Source: Paenimyroides tangerinum (GTDB lineage Bacteria > Bacteroidota > Bacteroidia > Flavobacteriales > Flavobacteriaceae). From it: a stretch of DNA of 41,903 nucleotides. Shown here piece by piece: positions 15,886 to 25,092 of the stretch. Made by a program: the position numbers and the translations under genes. The DNA lies in assembly GCF_003865405.1 (NCBI RefSeq), contig NZ_RQVQ01000024.1:1-41903 (forward strand). Reading direction: 5' to 3'. How positions within the stretch are numbered: position 1 is the first letter of the stretch; each line of letters opens with the position of its first letter. A model generated the notes under the pieces. That model worked only from the letters and a program-made list of their open reading frames with translations. It was not told where the DNA came from and made no database searches.

Positions 15886-17386
15886 TTTTTTTAGGTCTGA
15901 ACGGTTTATGTTTTGACTTAGGTTTTTGATTCGGATTCGGATTTACATTAACTGTTTCACTTGATTGCTCAGGTTTAACTGAAGGTTCTTTAACTTCAGG
16001 TTTACGATTCGGATTTGGATTCACGGAATCGTTTGTTCTTTCAGGTTTTACTGATCGCTCTTTAGCTACAGGCTTTTGTTTTCCTTTTTGATTCAGATTT
16101 ACATTTGGCGTTGCATTTGTATTTTCCGTATTGTTTTTTTGAACTCTTGGTTCTTGTTTTGGTTTATTCTCAACTTTTGGACGATTAACCTGCTTAGGAC
16201 GATTGTCTAATTTCGGTTTAGGTTCGTTAGTTGTAGTTGCTTCTGCCTCGGTAGAAACAGGTTTTCTTTTTCTATTTGGTTTTTTCTTTTTCTTTGGTTG
16301 ATCAAATCTTGAAAGATTATCTTCACCAACAGCATTTTCGAAAATCTTTTCAGTAGAAATGGTTTCTTCAACATAATCTTCTAAAGAAGAAACTTTTTTG
16401 CCTTCTTTATTGATTTCAATCATTTCTTTAACATCTTCGACTTTTAATACAATCCAATTTGCATAATTTGATGTATAAGCAAACCACATATTACCTTTGA
16501 AAATATCTATTTTCTGACAAACAGCATCTCCATTTTCGGTAGAAAGTCGTGTTTCGATATCTGGTATTCCTTTTAAAGCATCTAAATAAGTATCTAGCTC
16601 AAAGTTCAAACAACATTTTAATTTACCACATTGTCCAGCTAATTTTTGAGGATTTAAAGACAATTGCTGATAACGAGCTGCAGAAGTATTTACACTTCTG
16701 AAATCAGTTAACCAAGTTGAACAACAAAGTTCACGTCCACAAGAACCGATCCCGCCTAAACGTGAAGCTTCTTGACGGAAACCAACTTGTTTCATTTCAA
16801 TTCGAATACTAAATTCTTTAGCGAAATCCTTAATCAATTGACGAAAATCGACACGGTCATTTGCTGTGTAATAAAACGTAGCTTTTGATGCATCTCCTTG
16901 AAATTCGATGTCAGAAATTTTCATTTCCAACTGCAATTTAATCGCCAATTCACGAGCACGAACCTTCATTGGTTCTTCTTTTTCGCGAGCTTCTGTCCAA
17001 ATATCAATATCCTTTTGAGAAGCTTTTCTGTAAATTTTCAAGATTTCACCATCAGGATTCACCTTTTTCTTTTTCATTTGAACGCGAACCAATTCACCCG
17101 TCAAGGTAACAATTCCGATATCATGTCCCGGAGCTGCCTCAGTTGCGACAATATCACCAATGCTTAGTGATAATTTATCTATATTTTGATAGAAATCTTT
17201 TCTTCCATTTTTGAAGCGAACTTCAACTACATCAAAAGGTTCAAATCCAGATGGATATTGCATGTTTGATAACCAATCGAAAACCGTTAGTTTATTACAA
17301 CTATCCGTTCCGCAAGTTCCGTTACTTTGACAACCTCTTGGTGTACCTGAATTGCTATTTTTTGTTGAACAATTTGTACAAGCCAT
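15863..17386 (-). CDS. PSP1-domain protein (RicT/YaaT-like) with a long basic repeat tail
   Basis: 507 residues. Residues 1-30 are rich in Cys (six within the first 30). The PSP1 core runs to about 300, with CGRELCCSTWL and CGKLKCCLNFE, the conserved double-Cys motifs. In Bacillus, RicT (YaaT) works with RicA and RicF in a complex with iron-sulphur clusters affecting RNA maturation; similar Fe-S binding is plausible here. Residues about 365-507 are a low-complexity Lys/Pro/Asn tail with degenerate repeats of about 24 residues (RSVKPERTNDSVNPNPNRKP, then PSVKPEQSSETVNVNPNPNQ). Such tails are common in flavobacterial versions and may bind nucleic acid or ribosomes. It precedes gldH and the PBP gene. 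Confidence 0.88.
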   Translation of the reverse strand: MACTNCSTKNSNSGTPRGCQSNGTCGTDSCNKLTVFDWLSNMQYPSGFEPFDVVEVRFKNGRKDFYQNIDKLSLSIGDIVATEAAPGHDIGIVTLTGELVRVQMKKKKVNPDGEILKIYRKASQKDIDIWTEAREKEEPMKVRARELAIKLQLEMKISDIEFQGDASKATFYYTANDRVDFRQLIKDFAKEFSIRIEMKQVGFRQEASRLGGIGSCGRELCCSTWLTDFRSVNTSAARYQQLSLNPQKLAGQCGKLKCCLNFELDTYLDALKGIPDIETRLSTENGDAVCQKIDIFKGNMWFAYTSNYANWIVLKVEDVKEMIEINKEGKKVSSLEDYVEETISTEKIFENAVGEDNLSRFDQPKKKKKPNRKRKPVSTEAEATTTNEPKPKLDNRPKQVNRPKVENKPKQEPRVQKNNTENTNATPNVNLNQKGKQKPVAKERSVKPERTNDSVNPNPNRKPEVKEPSVKPEQSSETVNVNPNPNQKPKSKHKPFRPKKNDNQDTK

Positions 17387-17559
17387 ATTATATATTTACC
17401 AACCTTAGTTGTTATAAATCGATTAAAAAATTATGTAAAGATAGTATTTTTTCGTGTTTGGATATTTATTTTAATTTTTCTTTATGCCATCCCGAATTTA
17501 TAAAGATAAGTTTTTTTAATAAAACGAAAATAATTGTTTTTTCAATTTTGTGTTAAAAT

Positions 17560-17588
17560 AAAAATCCACCTTAAAAAAGTGGATTTTT
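17560..17588 (-). terminator. Terminator after the EEP nuclease gene
   Basis: AAAAATCCAC pairs with GTGGATTTTT around a 9-base loop, just past the stop at 17595 on the minus strand. Confidence 0.8.
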
Positions 17589-17594
17589 GAATAT

Positions 17595-18668
17595 TTAAAT
17601 TTCTTTAATCAAATAGATATAAACCGGAAAGTGATCGCTATAACCTGGTTCACCACTGGTTTGATTTCTAAGTGGATAACCTTTGTATTGTCCAGATTGT
17701 TGAATCAAGAAAGGTTTGTTGAAGATTCTTGCTTTCCATAATCTTAAAGAAGAATAATCTTTTTGAATCAATGGTTCTGTAACAATGATTTGATCAAAAA
17801 CATCCCACGCATCGCGATAAGCAATCGTACCTAAACCATCTTGTGACATTTTGTACATAGGGTTAAAAATACCTTGAGGCTTAACTTCTTCTTTTGTTCC
17901 TTTAGCGTTCAAAACTGTTTTAATAGATTTATTATATGGTCCGTCATTCATGTCACCCATTGTCATTACTTTAGCATTTGGATTAATTTGATATAACGAA
18001 TCGATAATTTTTTTGTTCAAAGCTGCTGCAGCTTCTCTATTTGGACTACTTTTCTTTTCACCACCAGAACGAGATGGCCAGTGATTTACTATAAAACTAA
18101 CTTCTTCACCTTCTAAAATTCCAGTTACTAATAATTGATCACGTGTGTAAACTCGTTTTCCTTTTCCATTATTAGCATCTTTATATTTCGAGTCAGATTT
18201 GTCATATATATATAAAGGAATACTTGCTTGACTTGTTGGCTTGAATTTATCTTTTTGATAAAGCAATCCTACATCAATTCCACGTCTGTCCGGAGAATCA
18301 AAATGTACAATTCCATAGTTACCTTTTGCTAAAGCTGGAGTTTTGATCAAATCTTCTAAAACACCTCTGTTTTCAATTTCACTTACACCAAGAATAGTTG
18401 GCATATTTGGATTTTCGTCCGTTCCGATTTGAGAAATAGCAGAACTTAGGTATTCTAATTTCTTTTCATATTTCTGTTTTCCCCAACCTCTAGGTCCGTT
18501 TGGTGTAAATTCCGTATCGTAAATTTCTGGATTAGGAATTGTATCGAATAAATTTTCAAGATTGTAAAATGCAACAGTGTGTACTTTGTATTTTTTGTCT
18601 TGAGCTGTAATTACGCTGCTTATCAAAAAGGCAAACGCTATAAATAGACATTTTGATTTCATATCCAA
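17595..18668 (-). CDS. Secreted endonuclease/exonuclease/phosphatase family protein
   Basis: 357 residues with a Sec signal peptide (LISSVITAQ, cleavage near 22). The EEP fold is shown by FYNLENLFDT at the start of the domain, GVSEIENRGVLEDL (metal-binding Glu), NHWPSRSGGE (catalytic His), MTMGDMNDGPYN (Asp/Asn pair) and GYSDHFPVY (closing Asp-His). These enzymes cleave phosphodiester bonds in nucleic acids or phospholipid head groups; the exact substrate is not readable. It faces a TonB-dependent receptor gene across a 128-base region with a promoter in each direction, which suggests joint regulation in scavenging extracellular nucleic acid or phosphoesters. Confidence 0.9.
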   Translation of the reverse strand: MDMKSKCLFIAFAFLISSVITAQDKKYKVHTVAFYNLENLFDTIPNPEIYDTEFTPNGPRGWGKQKYEKKLEYLSSAISQIGTDENPNMPTILGVSEIENRGVLEDLIKTPALAKGNYGIVHFDSPDRRGIDVGLLYQKDKFKPTSQASIPLYIYDKSDSKYKDANNGKGKRVYTRDQLLVTGILEGEEVSFIVNHWPSRSGGEKKSSPNREAAAALNKKIIDSLYQINPNAKVMTMGDMNDGPYNKSIKTVLNAKGTKEEVKPQGIFNPMYKMSQDGLGTIAYRDAWDVFDQIIVTEPLIQKDYSSLRLWKARIFNKPFLIQQSGQYKGYPLRNQTSGEPGYSDHFPVYIYLIKEI

Positions 18669-18704
18669 TATTAAATAATTATAAATTTTTTAGAATCAAG
18701 AGGA

Positions 18705-18712
18705 CAAAGTTA
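18705..18712 (-). promoter_or_regulatory. Promoter -7 box for the EEP nuclease gene
   Basis: TAACTTTG on the minus strand, 36 bases before the ATG at 18668. It lies only 20 bases from the plus-strand box at 18733-18740, so the two promoters probably overlap. Confidence 0.5.
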
Positions 18713-18732
18713 ATTAATATTATGAAAATATG

Positions 18733-18740
18733 TACCTTTG
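18733..18740 (+). promoter_or_regulatory. Promoter -7 box for the TonB receptor gene
   Basis: TACCTTTG, TAnnTTTG type, 56 bases before the ATG at 18797. A stem TTAAGTTT / AAACTTAA with a 5-base loop (18748-18768) lies in the predicted leader and could be an operator or a leader hairpin. Confidence 0.5.
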
Positions 18741-18796
18741 CAATGTGTTAAGTTTACTTAAAACTTAAATAATCAGATTATTAATTAATTTATTTT

Positions 18797-21592
18797 ATGA
18801 AAAAACTATTCTTTGGTATTTTTCTAATGCTTTTCACCCTAAGTAGCTGGGCGCAAAGCATGTATGAAATCAATGGTAAAGTTGTAGATGAAACAACACA
18901 AAAGCCATTACAGAATGTAACCGCTTCATTAGCAAACACAAATCAGAGTGTTACGACTAATGCAAACGGAGAATTCACATTTACTATTCCATCAAATGGA
19001 AGTCAACGTTTGGTCTTAACTTTTACCGGTTATCTTACAAAAACGTTACCATTTGAGATTGATGTAGAAAACAGTATTGATTTAGGTACAATCACTTTAG
19101 GTGAAGATATCACATCTGAATTACAATTAAGTTTAGTAACCTTAACAGAAAATGATTTAGGAGATGATAATTCAGGTTCTGAAAATACTTCAGGATTATT
19201 ACAAGCTTCTAGAGATGCATTTCAACAAGTTGCTGCATTCAATTGGGGTCAAGCTCGTTTTAGAATTAGAGGTTTAGATAACGAATATGGAGATACTTTT
19301 ATCAATGGTATTTCTATGAGTAAAATCTATGATGGTCGTCCTCAATATTCAAACTGGGGTGGATTAAATGATGCAACTCGTAACCAAGAATTTACTACTG
19401 GTTCAAATCCATCAGATTATACTTTTGGAGGAATTTTAGGAACTCAAGCAATCAATATGAAAGCTTCTTCTGTTCGTGCTGGAAATCGTTTTTCAGTTTC
19501 TGGAACCAATACAAACTACAACTGGAGAACAATGTTTACTCACGGTTCTGGAATGAATAAAAAAGGTTGGGCTTATGCAGTTTCTGCTTCATATAGAGGA
19601 GCAAAAGAAGGTTATTTCGAAGGAACTGATTATGATGCAAAATCTATCTATGCTGCAGTTGAGAAAAAAATCAACGATAATCATAGCTTAAACTTTTCTG
19701 CAATTTATGCTCAAAATAAAAGAGGAAAAAACTCTCCAAATACACAAGAAGTTATCGATTTAAAAGGGTATGAATACAACTCTTATTGGGGATATCAAGA
19801 TGGTGAAAAAAGAAATTCTAGATACAAAGAAGTTGAACAACCGCTTTTTATCTTAAGTCATGATTGGAAAATTTCTGAAAAATCTAAATTAAATACAAAC
19901 GTTGGATACCAGTTTGGGAAAATTGCTAACAGCCGTTTAGATTTCAATGAAGGAAGAAATCCAGACCCAACGTATTACAGAAACTTACCTAGTTTTTATT
20001 TAACTAGTTTCAACAACGGTAATTTCGTAGGAAATTCTCCAGATAATTTATTAAGAGCGCAAGAAGCAAAAGACTTATTCCTTGCTGGCGGTCAAATCAA
20101 CTGGGATGAACTTTATAGACAAAATAGAGAAAATAATGGGCAATCTGCTACAATCTTATATGAAGATGTAACTTATGATAACCAAATTTCAGTTAATTCT
20201 AACTTTAATACACAGTTAAGTAAAAATATAATTTTAGAAGCAGGAATCAACTACAGACATTTAAAATCTCAAAACTACCAAGAAGTTGTTGATTTATTAG
20301 GTGGTGATTATTATTCAGACAGAGATGTGTTTTTACAAGGTGATGCACAGCAAACAGATTTAGACAATCCAAATAGATTAGTTACAGTTGGAGATAAATT
20401 CGGTTATAACTATGATTTAAGAGCTGACGTTGTTGAAGCTTTTGCACAAGCAAAATTCAACTATAGCGAATTAGATTATTATTTAGGAGTTGGTGGTTCT
20501 TATTCTTCTTACCAAAGAGATGGAAAATACAGAACTGGAAATTACGCTGATAATTCTAAAGGAAAATCAGAAAATGTAAACTTTGAAAACTACGGTGTAA
20601 AAGGAGGTATTACTTACAGAATTACAGGAAGACATATCTTAAATGCTAATGCAGCTTACTTAACTAAAGCTCCAACTTTAAGAAATACGTTCCCTAATGC
20701 TCGTATGAATAATTCAGTTGTTAGCAACTTAAAAAGCGAAGCTATTTCTAGTTTTGATGCAAGTTATATCGTAAGAACTCCAAAATTAAAAGGACGTATT
20801 ACTGGTTTCTATTCACAAATTGCTGACGCAACAGATATCGGATTTTATTTTGCTGAAGGTTTAGGTACTTTAGGTACTGGAGAAGATAAAGTTTCTGGAA
20901 ACGGTAACGCTTTCGTTTCTGAAGTTGTTTCAGGAATTAACAAAAGAAACATGGGTGTTGAATTAGGATTAGAATATCAATTGACTCCAACAATCAAAGC
21001 AACAGCTGCTGCAACTTACGGTCAATATACATATTCAAGCAATCAAAATGTAACTTTGAATATTGATAACACAAGATCAACAGTTGATTTTGGTGAAGCT
21101 ACAATGAAAAATTACAAACAAGCAGGAATGCCAAACCAAGCTTACTCTTTAGGCATCGAATATAGAGATCCTAAATATTGGTGGATTGGTGCTAATGTGA
21201 ACTACATAGGTGGAAGTTATGTAGATATTTCTCCATTATTAAGAACTCAAAACTTCTTAATTAACCCAGATGATTCTGACGGATTCCCTTATGCAGATGC
21301 TACAGAGGCAAACTTGAAGAAAGTTTTAAAACAAGAGAAATTAAAAGATTTCACATTAGTTAATATTTCAGGAGGTAAATCTTGGAGAGTAAACGGTAAC
21401 ACAATCGGATTCTTTGCAAGTGTAAACAACATTTTTGATGTAGAATATAAAACAGGTGGTTTTGAACAAGGTCGTAATGCAAACTACGGACAAGTAGTTG
21501 AAGATATGACAGGAAGCGTTAGAGCATTTGGTCCAAAATATTTCTACGGATACGGAAGAACTTACTTCTTAAACTTATACATCAATTTTTAA
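18797..21592 (+). CDS. TonB-dependent receptor with N-terminal carboxypeptidase-regulatory domain
   Basis: 931 residues: signal peptide (TLSSWAQ, cleavage near 20), a carboxypeptidase-D-regulatory-like domain (about 24-100, starting YEINGKVVDETTQKPLQNV), a plug domain (about 120-230, including FNWGQARFRIRGLDNEYGD), then the 22-strand barrel ending in YFLNLYINF with terminal Phe. It imports a bound substrate across the outer membrane using TonB-ExbBD energy. It is not a classical SusC: the plug signature is different and no SusD gene follows. Next, 21 bases on, is a DUF5689 lipoprotein, and upstream on the other strand is a secreted nuclease, so a nucleic-acid or phosphate-related ligand is a reasonable guess. 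Confidence 0.93.
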   Translation: MKKLFFGIFLMLFTLSSWAQSMYEINGKVVDETTQKPLQNVTASLANTNQSVTTNANGEFTFTIPSNGSQRLVLTFTGYLTKTLPFEIDVENSIDLGTITLGEDITSELQLSLVTLTENDLGDDNSGSENTSGLLQASRDAFQQVAAFNWGQARFRIRGLDNEYGDTFINGISMSKIYDGRPQYSNWGGLNDATRNQEFTTGSNPSDYTFGGILGTQAINMKASSVRAGNRFSVSGTNTNYNWRTMFTHGSGMNKKGWAYAVSASYRGAKEGYFEGTDYDAKSIYAAVEKKINDNHSLNFSAIYAQNKRGKNSPNTQEVIDLKGYEYNSYWGYQDGEKRNSRYKEVEQPLFILSHDWKISEKSKLNTNVGYQFGKIANSRLDFNEGRNPDPTYYRNLPSFYLTSFNNGNFVGNSPDNLLRAQEAKDLFLAGGQINWDELYRQNRENNGQSATILYEDVTYDNQISVNSNFNTQLSKNIILEAGINYRHLKSQNYQEVVDLLGGDYYSDRDVFLQGDAQQTDLDNPNRLVTVGDKFGYNYDLRADVVEAFAQAKFNYSELDYYLGVGGSYSSYQRDGKYRTGNYADNSKGKSENVNFENYGVKGGITYRITGRHILNANAAYLTKAPTLRNTFPNARMNNSVVSNLKSEAISSFDASYIVRTPKLKGRITGFYSQIADATDIGFYFAEGLGTLGTGEDKVSGNGNAFVSEVVSGINKRNMGVELGLEYQLTPTIKATAAATYGQYTYSSNQNVTLNIDNTRSTVDFGEATMKNYKQAGMPNQAYSLGIEYRDPKYWWIGANVNYIGGSYVDISPLLRTQNFLINPDDSDGFPYADATEANLKKVLKQEKLKDFTLVNISGGKSWRVNGNTIGFFASVNNIFDVEYKTGGFEQGRNANYGQVVEDMTGSVRAFGPKYFYGYGRTYFLNLYINF

Positions 21593-21613
21593 TACAATAA
21601 CAATTCATAAATT

Positions 21614-23044
21614 ATGAAATCAAATATTTTAAAAACAGCATTATTCCTAGCATTATCGACAGCTTTATTTTCAAGTTGTGCAAGCGACGATTATGGAGTA
21701 CCATCAATCGACTGTGTTGATCCAAACATTACAGCAACAAAAACAGTTGCAGATATTAAAAGCATTGCAACCCCTACAGCTACTCAATACACATCAGACG
21801 ATATCATCGAAGCTGTTGTTGTTTCGAGTGATAAAGGTGGGAATTTTTATAAGAAAATCTATTTAACTTCATTAGACGGTCAAATTGGTTTTAGTTTAGC
21901 TATCAACCAAACAGATTTATACTTAGATTACCAACCAGGTAGAAAAGTATTTATCAAATTAAAAGATTTGTATGTACAGATGAGTCACAGTACTTTAGCT
22001 ATTGGAGCATTATTCAACGGAAATGTTGGACAACTTCCTTTAACTACATACAGAAACAATATCGAGCGTTCATGTAAGACTTTACCAGAAGTAGATTTAG
22101 TAAACGAAATGACTTTACAAGATGCATTAAATGATGCAAACTTAGGTAAGTTAATCAAATTAAAAGACGTACAATTTGCTGCTGCTGCAATCGGACAAAA
22201 CTATTACAATCCAGCAAACGTTTTAGGTGGAGAAACAAATCACATCATCACTAATAATGCTGCTGAAACTACAAAATTAATTTTCAGAACAGGTTCTTTT
22301 GCTGAATATGGTTCATTACCAGTTTCTGATAAAAGAGGTACAATTACAGGTATCTTGACTAAATTCAATAACGATTATCAATTTGTTTCTCGTTTCACAA
22401 CTGACATTAATTTAACAGAACAAAGAGACGGAGAAGTTAATCCAAATCCAGATCCTGTTGATCCAACTGATCCAACTGATCCAACAGCTCCTTCTGAGCC
22501 TGGAGCAAATGCAGTAGCTTTATTCGCTGGAAATACTTTTGAAGATTTTCCTGCTTTTGTAGCAAGTTTAAATAGTTTTGGTTTACAAGCTTATGCAACT
22601 CAAGGTGCTGCTGGTACTGGTTTCAATGGAGGACGTTCATTACATATCAATACTACTGGTTTAACTTTAACAGGAAATCCTTACGTATTTACAACACTTT
22701 ACACAGCTACAATACCAGCTAATGCAACAAAAATTTCTTTTTATGTAAAAGGAACTTCAGCAGGAAAATCTTTATCATTAAATCTTTACAATCAAGCAGG
22801 ACAACACCAGCCTTTTAATGTCGGAGATTTAACTGTAAATAAGTTAATTACACCTTCTGATAGAGATGTTGTAAACAATCAATATGCTGGTACAATTAAC
22901 ACAAACAACCAATGGGTTTTAGTTACTTTAGATATTAGTTCTTTGACTAATTTATCAAATAACGCTAGTCAAAACTATTTCGCTTTAAAAATTGGTGGTG
23001 GAACACTTTATGATTTACATTTAGATAATTTTGTTATCGAATAA
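21614..23044 (+). CDS. DUF5689 lipoprotein with a C-terminal jelly-roll-like domain
   Basis: 476 residues with lipoprotein signal peptide (ALFSSC, Cys22). Residues about 40-275 match the DUF5689 pattern seen in Bacteroidota: TVADIKSIA, DDIIEAVVVSSDKGGNFYKK, LTSLDGQIGFSLAI, GRKVFIKLKDLYV, and GTITGILTKFNNDYQFVSR. That layout suggests OB-fold-like beta barrels. A Pro/Asp-Pro-Thr linker (near 277-295, from GATCCAACT repeats in the DNA) leads to a beta-sandwich binding module (about 300-476) ending LYDLHLDNFVIE. It is probably a surface lipoprotein that binds substrate for the receptor upstream; function is inferred from position. A terminator follows. Confidence 0.82.
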   Translation: MKSNILKTALFLALSTALFSSCASDDYGVPSIDCVDPNITATKTVADIKSIATPTATQYTSDDIIEAVVVSSDKGGNFYKKIYLTSLDGQIGFSLAINQTDLYLDYQPGRKVFIKLKDLYVQMSHSTLAIGALFNGNVGQLPLTTYRNNIERSCKTLPEVDLVNEMTLQDALNDANLGKLIKLKDVQFAAAAIGQNYYNPANVLGGETNHIITNNAAETTKLIFRTGSFAEYGSLPVSDKRGTITGILTKFNNDYQFVSRFTTDINLTEQRDGEVNPNPDPVDPTDPTDPTAPSEPGANAVALFAGNTFEDFPAFVASLNSFGLQAYATQGAAGTGFNGGRSLHINTTGLTLTGNPYVFTTLYTATIPANATKISFYVKGTSAGKSLSLNLYNQAGQHQPFNVGDLTVNKLITPSDRDVVNNQYAGTINTNNQWVLVTLDISSLTNLSNNASQNYFALKIGGGTLYDLHLDNFVIE

Positions 23045-23082
23045 GCATAAAATTAATATTACAGTTTTTTAAAACTGATTAC

Positions 23083-23116
23083 AAATCCAGAGAGTTTAAT
23101 GCTTTCTGGATTTTTT
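23083..23116 (+). terminator. Terminator after the DUF5689 lipoprotein gene
   Basis: AAATCCAGA pairs with TCTGGATTT, loop of about 13 bases, followed by a T run. Confidence 0.75.
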
Positions 23117-23141
23117 GTTTTCTTCATTATTTCAAAATGAT

Positions 23142-23149
23142 TATATTTG
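23142..23149 (+). promoter_or_regulatory. Promoter -7 box for the DUF4139 gene
   Basis: TATATTTG, 25 bases before the ATG at 23175, with TTTG at 23114-23117 (24-base spacing, slightly long). Confidence 0.45.
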
Positions 23150-23174
23150 ATTGATATCCAACTAAATTTTATTT

Positions 23175-25076
23175 ATGAAAAAACTATACTTCAGTTTCAT
23201 CTTATTAGCTTCCTTAACATTTTACGCTCAAAAGCCAGTTTTCACTCAAGCTAAAATTGAATCCGCTAGAGTTTATACCAATGCAGCTGAGTTAAAACAC
23301 AAAGCTTCAGTTCAAATTCCGTCTGGAAATTCTGAAATTGTAATCACAAATGTTGCGGATTATTTAATTGAAAATACCGTTCAAATTAAAGTTCCAAAAA
23401 ACGTAACTGTAATGTCTGTTCAGTTTTCTAATGCCTATTTAGAAGAATACGACAATAAAGCAAATTCTCCTTTATTAAAAACAGTACAAGACAGTTTAAC
23501 TTTACTAAAATCACAATTAGCAAAAATCGAAAACTTGAGTTCGTCGGATCAAAAAGCAATTGAACTTTTGGATAAGAACCAACAAATATCGAATTCGCAA
23601 AATTTTTCTGTAATCGAATTATCGAAATTGGTAGATTATTACAAAACCAAAAGAACCGAATTAAATAATTCACTAGACGCTTTCATTAAGCAAGAAGATG
23701 AATTAAATAAAAAAATATCGAATCTTGAAAGTAGATTGTCATTTAATCAAACTACAGTAGAAAATCAGAGCGATGGAAAGTTAATAGTTAACATAACAAG
23801 TAGTCAAGCAGGAAATATTCCATTAGAGATTATTTATTTAACAAGCACAGCAAATTGGAAACCAAGTTATGATTTACGAATTGATAAAATCAACGACCCG
23901 ATTCAAATGCTATATAAAGCACAAGTTATTCAACGAACTGGTGTGGATTGGAAAAACATCAAACTTTCGTTAACAAGCGGTTTAGCAAATGCAAATACAC
24001 AAGCTCCTGAATTAAATAGTTGGTTTTTAGATTATTATAGAACAGATGTATATGGTGATGTAATAATTGATGCATATAGAACAACAAGTAAATCTAAAAG
24101 TATCGCAGGAAAAGATGTTGAAGGAAGACCGAATGCAACTTATGTTCAAACTTTACAGAATCAGGTTCCAGGTGTAGAAATTTCTACTGGAGCCGGACAA
24201 CCTGGTGCTTCAAACGCTCCTGTTGTTTTACGCGGAGCGGGATCAATTCCTAAAGATGTCGAACCTTTGTATGTTGTTGATGGTGTTCCGATGAATGGAG
24301 ATAGTTTCAAAAAAATTAATCCAGAAGAAATTATAAATATTGACGTTTTAAGGGATGCTGGCTCAACTTCAATATATGGTAATCGAGGAGTAAACGGAGT
24401 TATTGTTGTGACAACTTTGGCAGGAATTAATGAATCAAATATGAATGAATTTACTGAGATGAATGAATCGCAATTGAATTTATCTTTTGATATCGACATT
24501 CCTTATACTATCATATCAAACGGAAAAACACATTCAGTTACATTAAAAGAAATAAAAATTCCAGCAACTTATAGTTACATTGCTATTCCAAAATTAGATT
24601 TGAATGCCTACTTAGTTGCTAAAATTAATGATTACGGAAATTACAATATTCTTCCAGGCGAAGCTAATGTAATATTTGAAGATTTATTTGTTGGAAAAAC
24701 GTTCATTAATCCAAATGCAAAAAACAATGAATTACAGTTGAGCTTAGGAAAAGATGCTAATATTGCCATTTCACGAAAATTAGTTTCAGATAAATCAGGA
24801 ACTAAAATGTTATCGTCTAGAAAAGTACAAGATTTTGTTTATGAGATTTCTGTTCGAAACAATAAAAAAGTACCAATAGAAATAATGCTTGAAGATCAAA
24901 TTCCAATTAGTAGTAACAACGACATCGAAATAACAGTTACAGAGAAAGATGGGGCAAACATCAATACAGAAACTGGTAAAATGATTTGGAATTTGAATAT
25001 CAAATCTAATGAAACAAAAAAAGTTAGATTCGGTTATCAAATCAAATCTGCAAAAGAAAAAAATTTAGAAATCTAA
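23175..25076 (+). CDS. DUF4139 (MuiA-like) protein with an embedded SusC-like plug domain
   Basis: 633 residues. Signal peptide (SLTFYAQ, cleavage near 19), DUF4140-type N-terminal domain (about 25-120), a coiled coil (about 95-200), then the DUF4139 domain, opening with LTSTANWKPSYDLRID near 222 and resuming after about 420. Between them, residues about 300-412 form a TonB-receptor plug of the SusC kind: VPGVEISTGAGQPGAS, VVLRGAGS, PLYVVDGVPMNG, INPEEIINIDVLRDAGST and IYGNRGVNGVIVVTT. No barrel follows. MuiA-family proteins were named for a mucoidy-inhibitor phenotype; the mechanism is unknown. The plug might dock to TonB or a barrel, or be a folded spacer. It is longer than plain DUF4139 proteins by roughly the size of the insert. 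Confidence 0.85.
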   Translation: MKKLYFSFILLASLTFYAQKPVFTQAKIESARVYTNAAELKHKASVQIPSGNSEIVITNVADYLIENTVQIKVPKNVTVMSVQFSNAYLEEYDNKANSPLLKTVQDSLTLLKSQLAKIENLSSSDQKAIELLDKNQQISNSQNFSVIELSKLVDYYKTKRTELNNSLDAFIKQEDELNKKISNLESRLSFNQTTVENQSDGKLIVNITSSQAGNIPLEIIYLTSTANWKPSYDLRIDKINDPIQMLYKAQVIQRTGVDWKNIKLSLTSGLANANTQAPELNSWFLDYYRTDVYGDVIIDAYRTTSKSKSIAGKDVEGRPNATYVQTLQNQVPGVEISTGAGQPGASNAPVVLRGAGSIPKDVEPLYVVDGVPMNGDSFKKINPEEIINIDVLRDAGSTSIYGNRGVNGVIVVTTLAGINESNMNEFTEMNESQLNLSFDIDIPYTIISNGKTHSVTLKEIKIPATYSYIAIPKLDLNAYLVAKINDYGNYNILPGEANVIFEDLFVGKTFINPNAKNNELQLSLGKDANIAISRKLVSDKSGTKMLSSRKVQDFVYEISVRNNKKVPIEIMLEDQIPISSNNDIEITVTEKDGANINTETGKMIWNLNIKSNETKKVRFGYQIKSAKEKNLEI

Positions 25077-25092
25077 TTAATTAAAAAAGTTT

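Noticed and set aside
22456..22495. GATCCAACT repeats as a variable-number locus
   Set aside because: Only about three imperfect units coding for a Pro/Asp/Thr linker; multiples of three bases, so no frame effect.
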